From: Aeromonas sp. RU39B
Lineage (GTDB): Bacteria > Pseudomonadota > Gammaproteobacteria > Enterobacterales > Aeromonadaceae
DNA length: 64,000 nucleotides
Assembly: GCF_900156095.1 (NCBI RefSeq)
Contig: NZ_FTMJ01000005.1
Location: 159,617 to 223,616, forward strand
Direction of reading: 5' to 3'
The position numbers were made by a program, and so were the translations under genes. This document shows, piece by piece, positions 30,423 through 40,324 of the stretch. A model generated the notes under the pieces. That model saw only the letters and a list, made by a program, of their open reading frames with translations. It was not told the origin of the DNA and ran no database searches. Position 1 is the first letter of the stretch. Each line of letters starts with the position of its first letter.

Positions 30423-31157
30423 ATGAGTTTTACTGACAAGGTCGTTCTGGTCACCGGCGCTAGCCGTGGCATCGGCCGTGCCATTGCCGAGACTTTTGCC
30501 GAGCGTGGCGCCAAGGTGGTGGGGACTGCCACCAGCGAAAGCGGTGCTGATGCGATCAGCGCCTACCTGGGCGAGCGCGGCTGTGGTCTGGCACTCAACG
30601 TCACCGACGTCGCTTCCGTTGAACAGGTGCTGGCCACCATCAAGGAGCGTTTTGGGGACGTGGACATCCTCATCAACAACGCTGGCATTACCCGCGATAA
30701 CCTGCTGATGCGCATGAAAGAGGATGAGTGGTCCGACATCATCGAGACCAACCTCACATCTCTGTATCGCCTGAGCAAGCCAGTGTTGCGAGCCATGATG
30801 AAAAAACGGTATGGTCGCATCATCAGCATTGGGTCTGTGGTGGGTACCATGGGCAACGCCGGTCAGACCAACTACGCGGCGGCCAAGGCTGGTCTGGTGG
30901 GCTTCACCAAATCCCTGGCCCGTGAAGTGGCCTCTCGCGGGATCACTGTCAACGCAGTGGCTCCCGGCTTTATCGAGACCGATATGACCCGCGCCCTCAA
31001 CGAGGATCAACGCGCCGGGATCATGAACCAGGTTCCGGCAGCCCGCTTGGGCGATCCGAAAGAGATCGCTGCCGCTGTCGTGTTCTTGGCGTCCAGTGAT
31101 GCTGCCTATATCACCGGCGAAACCCTGCATGTTAACGGCGGGATGTACATGGTGTAA
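30423..31157 (+). CDS. fabG: 3-oxoacyl-ACP reductase
   Basis: The 244-residue short-chain dehydrogenase reduces 3-oxoacyl-ACP with NADPH. The cofactor motif TGASRGIG is at about residues 12-19, NNAG near 86, the catalytic serine in SIGSVVGTMG (about 138) and YAAAKAG (tyrosine about 151, lysine 155). Length equals E. coli FabG (244). It follows fabD after 14 bases. Confidence 0.96.
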   Translation: MSFTDKVVLVTGASRGIGRAIAETFAERGAKVVGTATSESGADAISAYLGERGCGLALNVTDVASVEQVLATIKERFGDVDILINNAGITRDNLLMRMKEDEWSDIIETNLTSLYRLSKPVLRAMMKKRYGRIISIGSVVGTMGNAGQTNYAAAKAGLVGFTKSLAREVASRGITVNAVAPGFIETDMTRALNEDQRAGIMNQVPAARLGDPKEIAAAVVFLASSDAAYITGETLHVNGGMYMV

Positions 31158-31314
31158 CCAATTTGTCGTGAGTTCTGCTCAAATTTGCGATCATACGACC
31201 ACGTTCGTGCATTTTCGTGGTTTGACCAGAGGCAAGTGGCTTGCAAACTCACGGCAATTGAATAAACTACTGCAACCAGACGCAATTGCGTATTTTTAAA
31301 GGAAAATTCAGGTC

Positions 31315-31551
31315 ATGAGCAACATCGAAGAACGCGTAAAGAAAATCATCGTCGAGCAGCTGGGCGTTAAAGAAGAAGACGTCAAAAACAGCGCTTCCTT
31401 CGTCGACGATCTGGGCGCTGACTCCCTGGACACCGTTGAGCTGGTAATGGCCCTGGAAGAAGAATTCGATACCGAAATTCCTGATGAAGAAGCCGAGAAG
31501 ATCACCACTGTTCAAGCGGCTATCGACTACATCAACGCCAACCAGGACTAA
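31315..31551 (+). CDS. acpP: Acyl carrier protein
   Basis: The 78-residue acidic protein carries growing fatty acids on the phosphopantetheinylated serine of [11 protein letters not shown] (residue 37). It begins [20 protein letters not shown] and is nearly identical in pattern to E. coli AcpP. AAAGGAAA precedes the ATG. The 157-base gap after fabG is long enough to hold a separate acpP promoter, as known in E. coli, where ACP is made in large excess. Confidence 0.98.
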   Translation: MSNIEERVKKIIVEQLGVKEEDVKNSASFVDDLGADSLDTVELVMALEEEFDTEIPDEEAEKITTVQAAIDYINANQD

Positions 31552-31569
31552 TCCAGTTCCTGCGTTGCG

Positions 31570-31593
31570 AGAAGCGGCCCAAGGGCCGCTTCT
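31570..31593 (+). terminator. Hairpin after acpP
   Basis: AGAAGCGGCCC-AA-GGGCCGCTTCT is a perfect strong hairpin 18 bases after the acpP stop, but only a weak pyrimidine run follows. It may stabilise acpP mRNA or attenuate entry into fabF. Confidence 0.5.
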
Positions 31594-31632
31594 TCTATCT
31601 CGCTTTACCCCTTCCTCTCGGAGACTACCTCA

Positions 31633-32874
31633 GTGTCAAAACGCAGAGTCGTGGTGACCGGCCTGGGCATGCTTTCCCCGGTAGGCAACAATGCTGAAGC
31701 CAGCTGGCAAGCCCTGCTCCAGGGTCAAAGTGGCATTGGCCCCATCGAACACTTCGATACCACCGATTTTCCCACCCGTTTTGCCGGTCTGGTCAAAGAT
31801 TTCGATGCCGAACACTATGGCATCAATCGTAAAGACGCCCGCAAAATGGATCTGTTCATTCAATACGGGGTTGCCGCTGGCCTGCAGGCCATCGATGATG
31901 CCAACCTAAGCATTGACGAGCGCAACGCCGAGCGTATCGGTGTGGCCATCGGCTCTGGCATTGGCGGCCTCGGTCTGATTGAAACAAACCATGAAAGCCT
32001 GACCAAGGGCGGCGCCCGCAAGATCAGCCCCTTCTTTGTGCCCTCAACCATCATCAACATGGTGGCTGGCCATCTCTCCATCATGAAGGGGATCCAGGGT
32101 CCGAACATTGCGGTGACCACTGCCTGCACCACCGGTACCCATGCCATTGGCATGGCCGCCCGCATGATCGCCTATGGTGATGCGGACGTGATGGTCGCTG
32201 GCGGCGCCGAAAAAGCCTCCACCCCGATGGGCATGGGCGGCTTTGCGGCAGCCAAAGCACTCTCGACCCGAAACGACGAGCCGCAAAAGGCCAGCCGTCC
32301 GTGGGACAAGGAGCGCGACGGTTTCGTGCTGGGTGACGGCGCCGGTGTACTGGTGCTGGAAGAGTACGAACACGCCAAGGCGCGCGGTGCCAAGATTTAT
32401 GCCGAGCTGGTCGGTTTTGGTATGAGTGGCGATGCCCACCACATGACCGCTCCGCCGGATGACGGCAGTGGCGCAGCCCGCGCCATGCAGGCCGCTATCA
32501 AGGATGCCGGTATTGATGTCTCCGCCATCGGTTACATTAACGCGCACGGTACTTCCACCCCGCTCGGTGACGTAGCTGAGCTGCGTGGCGTCAAAAAAGT
32601 GCTGGGCGAGCATGCCAAGTCAGTGATGGTGAGCTCCACCAAATCGATGACCGGTCACCTGCTCGGTGCGGCTGGTGCCATTGAAGCTATCATCACCGTG
32701 CTGGCCCTGCGTGATCAGATTGCGCCGCCGACCATCAACCTGGACAACCCGGATGATGAGTGCGACCTGGATCTGGTTCCCCACGTTGCCAAGAAGGGCA
32801 GCTTTGAGTATGCGTTGTCCAACTCCTTTGGTTTTGGCGGCACTAATGGCTCGCTGATCTTCAAGCGCGTATAA
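31633..32874 (+). CDS. fabF: Beta-ketoacyl-ACP synthase II
   Basis: The 413-residue condensing enzyme elongates acyl-ACP. The active cysteine is in [12 protein letters not shown] (about residue 163), and the two histidines are in [11 protein letters not shown] (about 303) and [12 protein letters not shown] (about 340). It starts at a GTG ([20 protein letters not shown]); TCGGAG lies about 12 bases upstream. Length equals E. coli FabF (413). A strong terminator follows. Confidence 0.96.
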   Translation: MSKRRVVVTGLGMLSPVGNNAEASWQALLQGQSGIGPIEHFDTTDFPTRFAGLVKDFDAEHYGINRKDARKMDLFIQYGVAAGLQAIDDANLSIDERNAERIGVAIGSGIGGLGLIETNHESLTKGGARKISPFFVPSTIINMVAGHLSIMKGIQGPNIAVTTACTTGTHAIGMAARMIAYGDADVMVAGGAEKASTPMGMGGFAAAKALSTRNDEPQKASRPWDKERDGFVLGDGAGVLVLEEYEHAKARGAKIYAELVGFGMSGDAHHMTAPPDDGSGAARAMQAAIKDAGIDVSAIGYINAHGTSTPLGDVAELRGVKKVLGEHAKSVMVSSTKSMTGHLLGAAGAIEAIITVLALRDQIAPPTINLDNPDDECDLDLVPHVAKKGSFEYALSNSFGFGGTNGSLIFKRV

Positions 32875-32893
32875 TCGCCCCAGGGCGTGATGC

Positions 32894-32927
32894 GAAAAGC
32901 CCGATACCCTGGTATCGGGCTTTTTTG
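32894..32927 (+). terminator. Rho-independent terminator of fabF
   Basis: AAAAGCCCGATACC-CT-GGTATCGGGC is followed by six T residues. It separates the fab operon from pabC-mltG-tmk-holB. Confidence 0.92.
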
Positions 32928-32954
32928 TCCCATGTAACCCACGATGGAGGTGGC

Positions 32955-33764
32955 ATGAGTCTGGTCAACGGCGTGCAACAGACGGTCATCGATCTGATGG
33001 ATCGCGGGCTGGCCTATGGCGATGGGCACTTTACCACCATGCAGGTAGTCAATGGCCGCATCGTGCTGTGGCCTCGTCACCTGGCCCGCTTGCAACAGGC
33101 CTGTCAGCGTCTTGGCATGGTAGCCCCCGACTGGGATGGACTACGAGCCAGTGTCGATGCGGCCATCACCGGAATCGATGTTGGCTGCGCCAAGCTGATG
33201 GTCACCCGTGGCTCGGGCGGGCGCGGATATTCGCCGGCCGGTTGCGATAGCCCGCGCTGGGTGCTGACGCTCTCCGCTTATCCTGTTCATTACTTGCAGT
33301 GGCAGGAGGAGGGGATCGATCTTGTGGTGTGTCGTCAGCGACTGGGGGAGCAACCGATGCTGGCGGGCTTGAAAACCCTGAACCGGCTCGAGCAAGTGCT
33401 GCTCAAGCGGGAACTTGAAACCCGTCAGGCAGTCGAAGGGGTAGTGCTTAACACCCGTAACGTGCTGGTTGAAGGGGTCAGTGCCAATCTGTTTTGGCGT
33501 CGCGAACGCATTGTGTTTACACCGGACCTTAGCCACAGTGGCGTCACCGGCGTGATGCGGCACTGGGTCATGGACGAGCTAAAACAGATGGGTATTGAAC
33601 TGCGGGTAGTGGAGGCACCACTTGAATCGTTGTGGCAGGCACAAGAGGTCTGGTTGACCAACGCCCTGATGGGGCTGGTGCCGGTTCGCCGCATCGAGCA
33701 AACCAGCTACCCGCATCGAGAACTGATACGCCAATTACAGGAGCGTTTACGAATTGAAGTCTAG
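32955..33764 (+). CDS. pabC: Aminodeoxychorismate lyase
   Basis: The 269-residue fold-type IV PLP enzyme converts 4-amino-4-deoxychorismate to p-aminobenzoate for folate synthesis. DRGLAYGDGHFTTMQVVNG (about residue 17), the conserved GLKTLNRLEQVLLK (about 140) and NLFWRRERIVFTPDLSHSGV with ITPG-like GVTGVMR (about 198) are typical. The ATG at 32955 is chosen because GATGGAGG lies just before it; an in-frame ATG ten codons upstream has none. It overlaps mltG by 11 bases. Confidence 0.92.
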   Translation: MSLVNGVQQTVIDLMDRGLAYGDGHFTTMQVVNGRIVLWPRHLARLQQACQRLGMVAPDWDGLRASVDAAITGIDVGCAKLMVTRGSGGRGYSPAGCDSPRWVLTLSAYPVHYLQWQEEGIDLVVCRQRLGEQPMLAGLKTLNRLEQVLLKRELETRQAVEGVVLNTRNVLVEGVSANLFWRRERIVFTPDLSHSGVTGVMRHWVMDELKQMGIELRVVEAPLESLWQAQEVWLTNALMGLVPVRRIEQTSYPHRELIRQLQERLRIEV

Positions 33765-34755
33765 GCGACTCAAACAGGTAGCCGCTGTCGTGGTGTTGGC
33801 CACGCTGGTCGGTGTCGGTTATGCCTACCGCGAGGTAGCAGAGATTGACCGGGCGCTGACCAAGGGCCCCACCGGTCTCTTTACTGTCGAAAAGGGCGAT
33901 ACCGCCGCCCGCTTGGTCGAGTCTCTTGCTGCTGAGCCGTTGCCGGGATGGGCCGTGCGCTTGTGGCTGAGAAGTCATCCGGAGCTCGCCCAGATCAAAA
34001 CTGGCACCTACGAGGTCAAAGAGAAAACGCCACTGGCACAGACGCTAGCACTGTTTGCCTCGGGCAAAGAGTATCTGTTCCACCTGACCTTCGTCGAAGG
34101 CTCCCGCTTTGAAGATTGGCGCAAGCAACTGGAAAGTGCGCCTTATCTTGAGCGAGTCATGGGTGATCTGAACGAAGACGATCTTGCCAAAGAGTTGGGG
34201 GTGGAAGGGGGTCATCTGGAAGGATGGTTCTTGCCAGAGACGTACGCCTACACCACCCACAGTACCGATCTGGCCATTTTGCGCCGCGCCCATCAGGACA
34301 TGACTCGTTTTCTGGACGAGCAGTGGCGCAAGCGTCAGGATAATCTGCCCTACAAGACGCCTTATGAAGCGCTGGTGATGGCGTCTATCATCGAAAAAGA
34401 GACCGGCAAACCCGAAGAGCGTCCGCGCATTGCGTCGGTGTTTATCAACCGGCTGCGTCTTGGCATGAAATTGCAAACCGATCCGACCGTGATCTACGGA
34501 GTGAAAGATCGCTATGACGGCAATATTCGTAAAGCCGATCTGACCGATAACAATCCGTACAACACCTATGTGATCGATGGTTTGCCACCCACTCCGATTG
34601 CGATGCCGAGTAAGGCCGCTATCGAAGCCGCCTTGCAGCCAGAAAGCAGCGATTATCTCTATTTCGTGGCGAAAGGTGGCGGTGAGCACTATTTCTCCAA
34701 ATCGCTTCCGGAGCATAACCGCGCCGTGCGCGAATACATTTTGAAGAAACCCTGA
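33754..34755 (+). CDS. mltG: Endolytic murein transglycosylase MltG (YceG)
   Basis: The 333-residue inner-membrane protein has a single N-terminal membrane helix (about residues 9-24) and a periplasmic YceG domain that cleaves nascent peptidoglycan to end glycan strands. The catalytic glutamate lies in [14 protein letters not shown] (about residue 218), with [20 protein letters not shown] and [13 protein letters not shown] following. The start is TTG inside the pabC end, which gives a proper short basic N-terminus before the helix. Its TGA overlaps the tmk ATG by one base. Confidence 0.93.
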   Translation: MKSRRLKQVAAVVVLATLVGVGYAYREVAEIDRALTKGPTGLFTVEKGDTAARLVESLAAEPLPGWAVRLWLRSHPELAQIKTGTYEVKEKTPLAQTLALFASGKEYLFHLTFVEGSRFEDWRKQLESAPYLERVMGDLNEDDLAKELGVEGGHLEGWFLPETYAYTTHSTDLAILRRAHQDMTRFLDEQWRKRQDNLPYKTPYEALVMASIIEKETGKPEERPRIASVFINRLRLGMKLQTDPTVIYGVKDRYDGNIRKADLTDNNPYNTYVIDGLPPTPIAMPSKAAIEAALQPESSDYLYFVAKGGGEHYFSKSLPEHNRAVREYILKKP

Positions 34756-35381
34756 TGTCCAAATTTATCGTCATCGAAGGGCTCGAAGGAGCCGGTAAGA
34801 GTTCTGCAGTGCGCTACGTCACCGAGTGGCTGGCCGGGCACGGTATCACCGACATCGAGTGTACCCGTGAGCCGGGTGGCACACCGCTGGCCGAGCGAAT
34901 GCGCGCCATCGTCAAAGAAAACCACAGCGAGCCGCTCACCGTCGAAGCGGAGTTGCTGCTGATGTATGCCGCCCGGGTGCAACTGGTTGCCAACCGTATC
35001 AAACCAGCGTTGGCGCGCGGCGCCTGGGTAGTCGGTGATCGTCATGATCTCTCATCGCAAGCCTATCAGGGTGGGGGCCGCGGCATTCCGGCTGAGCTTA
35101 TCAGCCGCATCAAGCACGCCGTGCTCGGTGAGTTCAAACCTGACCTGACCCTCTATCTCGATATCGACCCGTCGCTGGGTTTGACCCGCGCCCGTCATCG
35201 CGGCGAGCTGGACCGCATTGAGCAGGAGCAACTCCCGTTCTTTGAAAAAACGCGAGCGCGTTATCTCTCACTGGCCAGTGGTGATCCCGCCATTGCGGTG
35301 ATTGATGCCAGCCAGTCACCTGATGAGGTTAAATCTGCCATCGAGCAGGCACTGGAACAGCACCTATGTATCCCTGGCTAA
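34755..35381 (+). CDS. tmk: Thymidylate kinase
   Basis: The 208-residue enzyme phosphorylates dTMP to dTDP. It has the P-loop GLEGAGKSS (about residue 8), the [11 protein letters not shown] motif (about 36), the [15 protein letters not shown] region (about 96) and a LID-like segment [11 protein letters not shown] (about 148). It overlaps mltG by one base and holB by 16 bases, so the four genes from pabC to holB are tightly coupled. Confidence 0.95.
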   Translation: MSKFIVIEGLEGAGKSSAVRYVTEWLAGHGITDIECTREPGGTPLAERMRAIVKENHSEPLTVEAELLLMYAARVQLVANRIKPALARGAWVVGDRHDLSSQAYQGGGRGIPAELISRIKHAVLGEFKPDLTLYLDIDPSLGLTRARHRGELDRIEQEQLPFFEKTRARYLSLASGDPAIAVIDASQSPDEVKSAIEQALEQHLCIPG

Positions 35382-36313
35382 GGCGCGATTGGCAGACACT
35401 CCTCGACGTGGCACACGCTGGGCGCCTCGGTCATGCCTGGCTGCTACTCGGTGATGACGGGCTTGGCAAAGAGCAACTGGCCGATGCGCTGGCGGCGCTG
35501 CATCTGTGTCAGCATCCCACGGCAGACGGTGCCTGCGGCCAGTGCCACGCTTGCCAGTTGCTCGATAAAAGCCATCACCCCGATTTCAACCGGATTGGCC
35601 GCGAAGGAAAAAGCATCGGTGTCGATCCGGTGCGCGAGGTGTGCAGGCGCCTAAACGAGAGTGCTCAGCTCGGCCTTGGCAAGGTGCTGATCGTTGAGCA
35701 GGCCGAGCGAATGACCGAGGCGGCCGCCAATGCACTGCTTAAAACCCTTGAAGAGCCGCCCGGTAATAGCCTGATTGTGCTATTGACCAGCCAGGCCTCG
35801 CGCCTGTTGCCAACCATTCTCAGCCGCTGTAACAAGCACCACTGTTTGCAACCGGCCGAAGAGGTGACGCTCTCCTGGCTGCAAGGCCAGGGGATCATGG
35901 CTACGCCGAGTCAGGTTCGCCTCTGCCAAGGAGCGCCGCTGCGGGTCAAGGCGTATCTGGAGGAGGGGAGTGATGCCATGCGCCGCACCCTGCTTGAGGC
36001 GGTGGTGTCATTGCGCCGCGAGCCAACCCGCCTGCCCGAGGTGGCCTCGGCGATGGCGACTGATCTTGAGCACACCATTCCCTGGCTGCAACTGCTTATC
36101 AACGACGTGCTCAAGTGCCAGGCCGGTTGCGGCGTGTCCCAGTTAGCGATGCCGGATCTTGACAGCCAACTCCATGAGTTGGCCGAGCTGTGCAGCTGCG
36201 AACAACTGCTAGACAGTCAACGGGATCTGGTGGCGCTGCGTGAGCGTTGCCAGCCGGGCCAACTGGTCAATCCTTCCATCCATATTCAGCAGTGGCTCTC
36301 CCGCTGGCTGTAA
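35366..36313 (+). CDS. holB: DNA polymerase III subunit delta'
   Basis: The 315-residue AAA+ clamp-loader subunit has [20 protein letters not shown] at about residue 24, a P-loop that departs from the consensus as is usual for delta', a zinc module with cysteines in [18 protein letters not shown] (about 60) and a sensor-type segment [12 protein letters not shown] (about 127). The subunit is structural in the clamp loader and not an active ATPase in the family. It starts inside tmk and is followed by the tatD-family gene after 16 bases. Confidence 0.93.
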   Translation: MYPWLRRDWQTLLDVAHAGRLGHAWLLLGDDGLGKEQLADALAALHLCQHPTADGACGQCHACQLLDKSHHPDFNRIGREGKSIGVDPVREVCRRLNESAQLGLGKVLIVEQAERMTEAAANALLKTLEEPPGNSLIVLLTSQASRLLPTILSRCNKHHCLQPAEEVTLSWLQGQGIMATPSQVRLCQGAPLRVKAYLEEGSDAMRRTLLEAVVSLRREPTRLPEVASAMATDLEHTIPWLQLLINDVLKCQAGCGVSQLAMPDLDSQLHELAELCSCEQLLDSQRDLVALRERCQPGQLVNPSIHIQQWLSRWL

Positions 36314-36329
36314 CCTTGAGCGTCTATTT

Positions 36330-37109
36330 ATGATGTTGGTTGATTCCCACTGCCACCTTGATCGCCTGAGCTACGGTGACAAGCAAGTTGATATGGCCAG
36401 CGTGCTGGCGGCGGCGCACGCCCGTGATATCGGCTATTTCCTCTCGGTCAGCGTGACCTTGCAGCAGTTCCCCGAGATGATGACCGCCATCGCGCCGTTT
36501 ACCAATGTGTTTGCCTCCTGCGGTGTACATCCGCTCAATCAGGAGCCGGTGGTGGATGCCGCGTTGCTGCGCGAGCTTGCGAGCAATAACCGGGTGGTGG
36601 CCATCGGTGAAACCGGGCTTGATTACTACTACTCGCCTGAGAATAAAAGCACCCAGCAAGCTTCGTTTCGGGAGCATATCCGGGTTGCGCGCGAGCTGGG
36701 CAAACCGCTTATCATCCATACCCGTGATGCCCAGGTCGATACGCTGCGGATCATGGCCGAAGAGGGGGCTGAGCAGGTCGGTGGGGTGCTGCACTGCTTT
36801 ACCGAATCACTCGAAATGGCGCAGGCTGCCATGGCGATGGGTTTTTATATCTCGATCTCTGGCATTGTGACGTTTCGCAATGCATCGGCTCTGCAAGCGG
36901 TGGTCAGGCATTTGCCGCTCGAACGCTTGCTGGTTGAAACCGACTCGCCCTATCTCGCGCCGATCCCCCATCGTGGTAAAGAAAACGAGCCCGCATTCGT
37001 TCGTGATGTTGCCCAGTTTGTGGCCGACTTAAAACATGTCTCCCTCTCTGAGCTTGCTGACATCACGACTCGCAATTTCTTTGATCTCTTTAGTTTGGCC
37101 AAGCGTTAA
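36330..37109 (+). CDS. ycfH: TatD-family metal-dependent hydrolase (YcfH)
   Basis: The 259-residue TIM-barrel protein resembles E. coli YcfH. Metal ligands appear in VDSHCHLDRL (HxH, about residue 7), GETGLDYYYSPE (glutamate, about 96), IIHTRDA (about 131), LHCFTES (about 155) and ETDSPYLAP (aspartate, about 206). Members have DNase activity, but the true substrate of YcfH-type proteins is uncertain. Two consecutive ATGs (36330, 36333) are possible. It closes the tmk-holB-ycfH series; the next gene in E. coli (ptsG) is not found here. Confidence 0.9.
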   Translation: MMLVDSHCHLDRLSYGDKQVDMASVLAAAHARDIGYFLSVSVTLQQFPEMMTAIAPFTNVFASCGVHPLNQEPVVDAALLRELASNNRVVAIGETGLDYYYSPENKSTQQASFREHIRVARELGKPLIIHTRDAQVDTLRIMAEEGAEQVGGVLHCFTESLEMAQAAMAMGFYISISGIVTFRNASALQAVVRHLPLERLLVETDSPYLAPIPHRGKENEPAFVRDVAQFVADLKHVSLSELADITTRNFFDLFSLAKR

Positions 37110-37415
37110 ACCAAACAGGGAATCCGCTATACCAAGCCGCTGCAGTTCAGCGGCTTTTTCTTTTTTGGCCGTCTGAATGCTCAAGCTGTTGCGTAATGAT
37201 GTGGGGCTTTTCACGCAGAAAAATACAATCCTCAATGCGTTATCTCTAACGAGCCTCATTGGATCATGATGAGTTGTGAGCCTGTGCTCGGTGCTAATAA
37301 AAACGTTTTAAAAACACCCCTTATCAAGTAGCGATAATATTCATTATGGTTAGTTGATCTTCCCTGTTGATCCGGTAGGATCGTTTCATCTACCAATAAA
37401 AACAGTCAGTTACCT
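37110..37415. other. Intergenic region between ycfH and a recombinase
   Basis: This 306-base, AT-richer stretch has the ycfH terminator at its left end and no gene. The right half presumably holds the promoter of the recombinase gene. I looked for a tRNA or a recognisable attachment site and found none. Confidence 0.5.
37134..37166 (+). terminator. Rho-independent terminator of the tmk-holB-ycfH unit
   Basis: AAGCCGCTG-CAGTT-CAGCGGCTT is followed by TTTCTTTTTT. Confidence 0.9.
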
Positions 37416-38444
37416 GTGCAATATCCACAAAAGGGAAGAGCGGGATCCAGCCAGCTTCAGAGCGTGTTCGATGAGGGGCTCAATAGCCGGGCACGTCGCT
37501 TTTTACGCAGTGCCAAAGCCGAAACCACCCTTAACGCCTACGAGGCTGACACCCGTATCTTTGTCGCCTGGTGCCAGCTACAACAACTCGAGCCGCTGCG
37601 TGCCACTCACCTTGATATCATGAATTTTCTCGCCGATCAGGCCGATGGCGTGCTGGCGCAGTGGGTCTGGCTGGATCGGGGAAAAAGCCGAGGGGAGTTA
37701 CAAAGCGGTGCGCCGCGCAAACCGGCGACGCTGGTGCGGCGCCTGGCCGGAATTCGCTACGCCTTTACCCAAAAAGGGATCACGCCGCTTCCCACCGAGC
37801 ACCCGGATATTCGCGAGATGATGCGCGGTATTGTCCGTCTCGGTGATACCCGCAAGGTTAAAACCGGCGCACTGACCCATACCCCGCTCACTGCTGTGCT
37901 CGAGCGCATCAACACCCAAGAGCTGGTAGGGTTACGGGACTACGCCTTGTTGCTGCTGATGTTTGGTGGGGCATTGCGCCGCTCGGAAGCGGCCAGACTC
38001 ACAGTGGATGATCTGCAGACAACCGCTCGCGGTATCTTGCTGCGCATCAAACCCAGCAAACATCAACTGCATGATAGCGAAATAGCCCTGGTGCCAGGAC
38101 AAGTCCATTGCCCGATCCGCGCCCTGCAATCCTGGCTTGCTGCCAGCGGACTTCGCCAAGGGCCGCTGTTTCGTCGCATCGGCCGCTGGGGAGAGCTGCG
38201 CGCCGATGGCTTGGGTCCGCAGGGTATCAATCTGATGATTAAACGCCGCACTGAAGAAGCGCAGCTTGATCTCAGTGTCAGTGGCCATAGTTTGCGCCGC
38301 GGTTTTATCACTTCGGCGGTCACTGCCGGCAAACCCTTAAACAAGATCATTGAAGTGACCCGCCACAAGGATATCCGCACCCTGCAGGAGTATTTCGACA
38401 TGGCCAACCGGTTTGATGAGCATGCGATGAGCGGTCTGCTTTAA
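37416..38444 (+). CDS. Tyrosine-type site-specific recombinase
   Basis: The 342-residue protein has an N-terminal SAM-like core-binding domain (about residues 28-115) and a C-terminal catalytic domain. The catalytic set is readable: first arginine in GGALRRSEAARL (about 189), lysine in LLRIKPSKHQ (about 211), HxxR in GHSLRRGF (about 291), histidine in VTRHKDIRTLQ (about 315) and tyrosine in EYFDMANRF. It starts at GTG. No excisionase, phage gene or repeat flanks it. It is not XerC or XerD by context and its target is unknown. Confidence 0.85.
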   Translation: MQYPQKGRAGSSQLQSVFDEGLNSRARRFLRSAKAETTLNAYEADTRIFVAWCQLQQLEPLRATHLDIMNFLADQADGVLAQWVWLDRGKSRGELQSGAPRKPATLVRRLAGIRYAFTQKGITPLPTEHPDIREMMRGIVRLGDTRKVKTGALTHTPLTAVLERINTQELVGLRDYALLLLMFGGALRRSEAARLTVDDLQTTARGILLRIKPSKHQLHDSEIALVPGQVHCPIRALQSWLAASGLRQGPLFRRIGRWGELRADGLGPQGINLMIKRRTEEAQLDLSVSGHSLRRGFITSAVTAGKPLNKIIEVTRHKDIRTLQEYFDMANRFDEHAMSGLL

Positions 38445-38460
38445 ACGCCGCCCTCAACAA

Positions 38461-38477
38461 GGCCCCAAGATGGGGCC
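38461..38477. terminator. Hairpin between convergent genes
   Basis: GGCCCCA-AGA-TGGGGCC lies between the recombinase stop and the metallo-hydrolase stop. No T run follows on either strand, so its terminator role is weak. Confidence 0.4.
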
Positions 38478-38492
38478 ATTGGATAGTGAGGA

Positions 38493-39647
38493 TTATCCCT
38501 GCTTGAGTACAATCTTTGACGTCACGTTGTGACTGAGCTGTGATGTCTCGCTGGCTGGCAGATCATGCCACCACGCGATACCTTGCATCGGCTCGCTGAT
38601 AGAAAGGCGCTCACCAAAACGCGGCGTACTGATCTCGACATGGCGCTGCTTGGCAAGCGTGGCAATGCGCTCCATCGGCTCGGTCCAGGCATGCATAGCC
38701 AGGTCAAACGTACCATTGTGGATCGGAACCAGCCATTTACCACGCAGATCGAGGTGTGCTTGCACCGTCTCTTCCGGCTGCATATGGATATCGGCCCACG
38801 CCGGATCGTAAGCGCCATTCTCAATCAGAGTGACGTCAAAGGGCCCGAAGCGATCCCCGATTTGCTTAAACCCATCGAAATAACCGCTGTCACCACCAAA
38901 AAAGATCCGGTATGTGGGTGCAACCATCACCCAGGATGACCACAGGGTGCGATCACGATCGCTGAGGCTGCGGCCGGAAAAGTGACGAGAAGGGGTTGCT
39001 ATCAGGCGAACATCGCCAATCTCAAACGCCTGCCACCAATCCAGTTGCTGTACCTTGTGGCGATCAATTCCCCAACCAATCAAGCGCTCACCTACACCAA
39101 GCGGAGTCACAAAGTGGTTCACCTTGTGCGCAATCGCCATCACTGTGTTTTTATCCAGGTGGTCGTAATGATCGTGTGAAAGAATCACCGCCTCGATAGC
39201 CGGCAATTGGTCAAGGGCAATCACTGGCGCGGAAAAGCGCTTTGGCCCGATAAAGGAGAAGGGGGAGGCGCGTTCGGCAAATACCGGATCGGTCAGCCAG
39301 AATTTGCCTTCCAGTTTGATAAGCACGGTGGAGTGACCAAGGCGCCACAAGCTGGCATCCGGTGCATTGGCAAGTTCGCCTTCCGTCAGCGGGAGAACAT
39401 CCACCGGATGATCAGGCTCAGCTTGCGGGGACTTACCGAAGAAAAATTTTGGCATCGATGCCAACCCCTCCCACAGACCCATCCCGCGCACCGGCGTGGT
39501 GTTGTGGAATTTCCCGTCATGAAAGTGGCTGGCCACGGCGAGCGTGGGATCTATTTGCGGCGTTTTATCAAACAAAAGCGAGATGGCCATGGCGCTGACT
39601 CCGAGCAGGGCAATCAATGGAAGAGCTATTTTGGTGATGCGTAGCAT
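38493..39647 (-). CDS. MBL-fold metallo-hydrolase (NAPE-PLD-like), membrane-anchored
   Basis: The 384-residue protein starts with a hydrophobic signal or anchor (LPLIALLGVSAMAISLLF, residues 9-26) and carries a metallo-beta-lactamase domain of the type found in N-acyl-phosphatidylethanolamine phospholipase D. SHDHYDHLDKNT (about residue 157) gives HxHxDH, with TPSRHFSGRSLSD (about 218), FFGGDSGYFDGF (about 250) and VPIHNGTFDLAMHAW (about 308). The substrate is not certain; a lipid phosphodiester is possible from the family. It lies downstream of a TetR-type gene on the same strand and has its own palindromic site 52 bases upstream. Confidence 0.8.
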   Translation of the reverse strand: MLRITKIALPLIALLGVSAMAISLLFDKTPQIDPTLAVASHFHDGKFHNTTPVRGMGLWEGLASMPKFFFGKSPQAEPDHPVDVLPLTEGELANAPDASLWRLGHSTVLIKLEGKFWLTDPVFAERASPFSFIGPKRFSAPVIALDQLPAIEAVILSHDHYDHLDKNTVMAIAHKVNHFVTPLGVGERLIGWGIDRHKVQQLDWWQAFEIGDVRLIATPSRHFSGRSLSDRDRTLWSSWVMVAPTYRIFFGGDSGYFDGFKQIGDRFGPFDVTLIENGAYDPAWADIHMQPEETVQAHLDLRGKWLVPIHNGTFDLAMHAWTEPMERIATLAKQRHVEISTPRFGERLSISEPMQGIAWWHDLPASETSQLSHNVTSKIVLKQG

Positions 39648-39698
39648 AACAAGGTGGACGTAGTGAGTGGTTCACCGCGAGTGTCGCACAAAATAGCC

Positions 39699-39712
39699 TG
39701 AGTAATCACTCA
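39699..39712. promoter_or_regulatory. Palindromic operator candidate upstream of the metallo-hydrolase
   Basis: TGAGTAATCACTCA is an inverted repeat with perfect 5-base arms, followed by TTTTA. A near copy (TGAGTATGTAGTCA, also followed by TTTTA) lies before the neighbouring TetR gene, suggesting that both are operators of that regulator. Confidence 0.55.
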
Positions 39713-39733
39713 TTTTATTGCAAAAAGTGAGGA

Positions 39734-40324
39734 TTATTTCCTCACTGTTTCTGCTTCCTTACCCACCTGACCCCAGGTGATATCAAACGCTGTCCGTTTG
39801 CAGGCATCCGCATGCTGTGGATGCTCAATAGCAAAATGGATGGTAGCTTGGGCTATCGCTGTCGATACCGCATTGAAAAACTCACCCGACAGCGCGCCCG
39901 GTAACCCGTCATAGCGGATCGTTTCAAACACCTGCTGAGAGTCACCGCACAGTTGCCAAGCTTCACTTTCCGCTTCCGGGGTCAGTTTGTCAGAAACCTC
40001 CAACTGCGCCATGGCACTGAACGCACCCGGATTGGCAATGCCCCAGTCAATCCAGTCATTCCACAATCGACGCATTCGCGTTTCAAGGGGCAGGGCGGGG
40101 TCCCAGGGTTGGCCCGAGCAGGAATGCGCCTTGCGACATTGATAGAGATACACCTCGTTGAGCAGCACATCCTTGGTCGCGAAATAGCGAAACAGGGTCC
40201 CCTCGGCCACACCGGCACGTTTGGCAATGAGCGCGGTGGGGGCGCCAAGTCCCAGCTCTGCGATCACCTCGGTGGCCGCTTCCAACAGGGCAATCTGTTT
40301 ATCTTCACTACGTGGTCTTGCCAT
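39734..40324 (-). CDS. TetR/AcrR-family transcriptional regulator
   Basis: The 196-residue protein has a TetR-type helix-turn-helix at about residues 8-55 (LEAATEVIAELGLGAPTALI, then AGVAEGTLFRYFATKDVLL). The C-terminal ligand domain is unassigned. It precedes the metallo-hydrolase gene by 86 bases on the same strand. Matching palindromes before each gene suggest that it represses itself and the hydrolase. The inducing ligand is unknown. Confidence 0.85.
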   Translation of the reverse strand: MARPRSEDKQIALLEAATEVIAELGLGAPTALIAKRAGVAEGTLFRYFATKDVLLNEVYLYQCRKAHSCSGQPWDPALPLETRMRRLWNDWIDWGIANPGAFSAMAQLEVSDKLTPEAESEAWQLCGDSQQVFETIRYDGLPGALSGEFFNAVSTAIAQATIHFAIEHPQHADACKRTAFDITWGQVGKEAETVRK

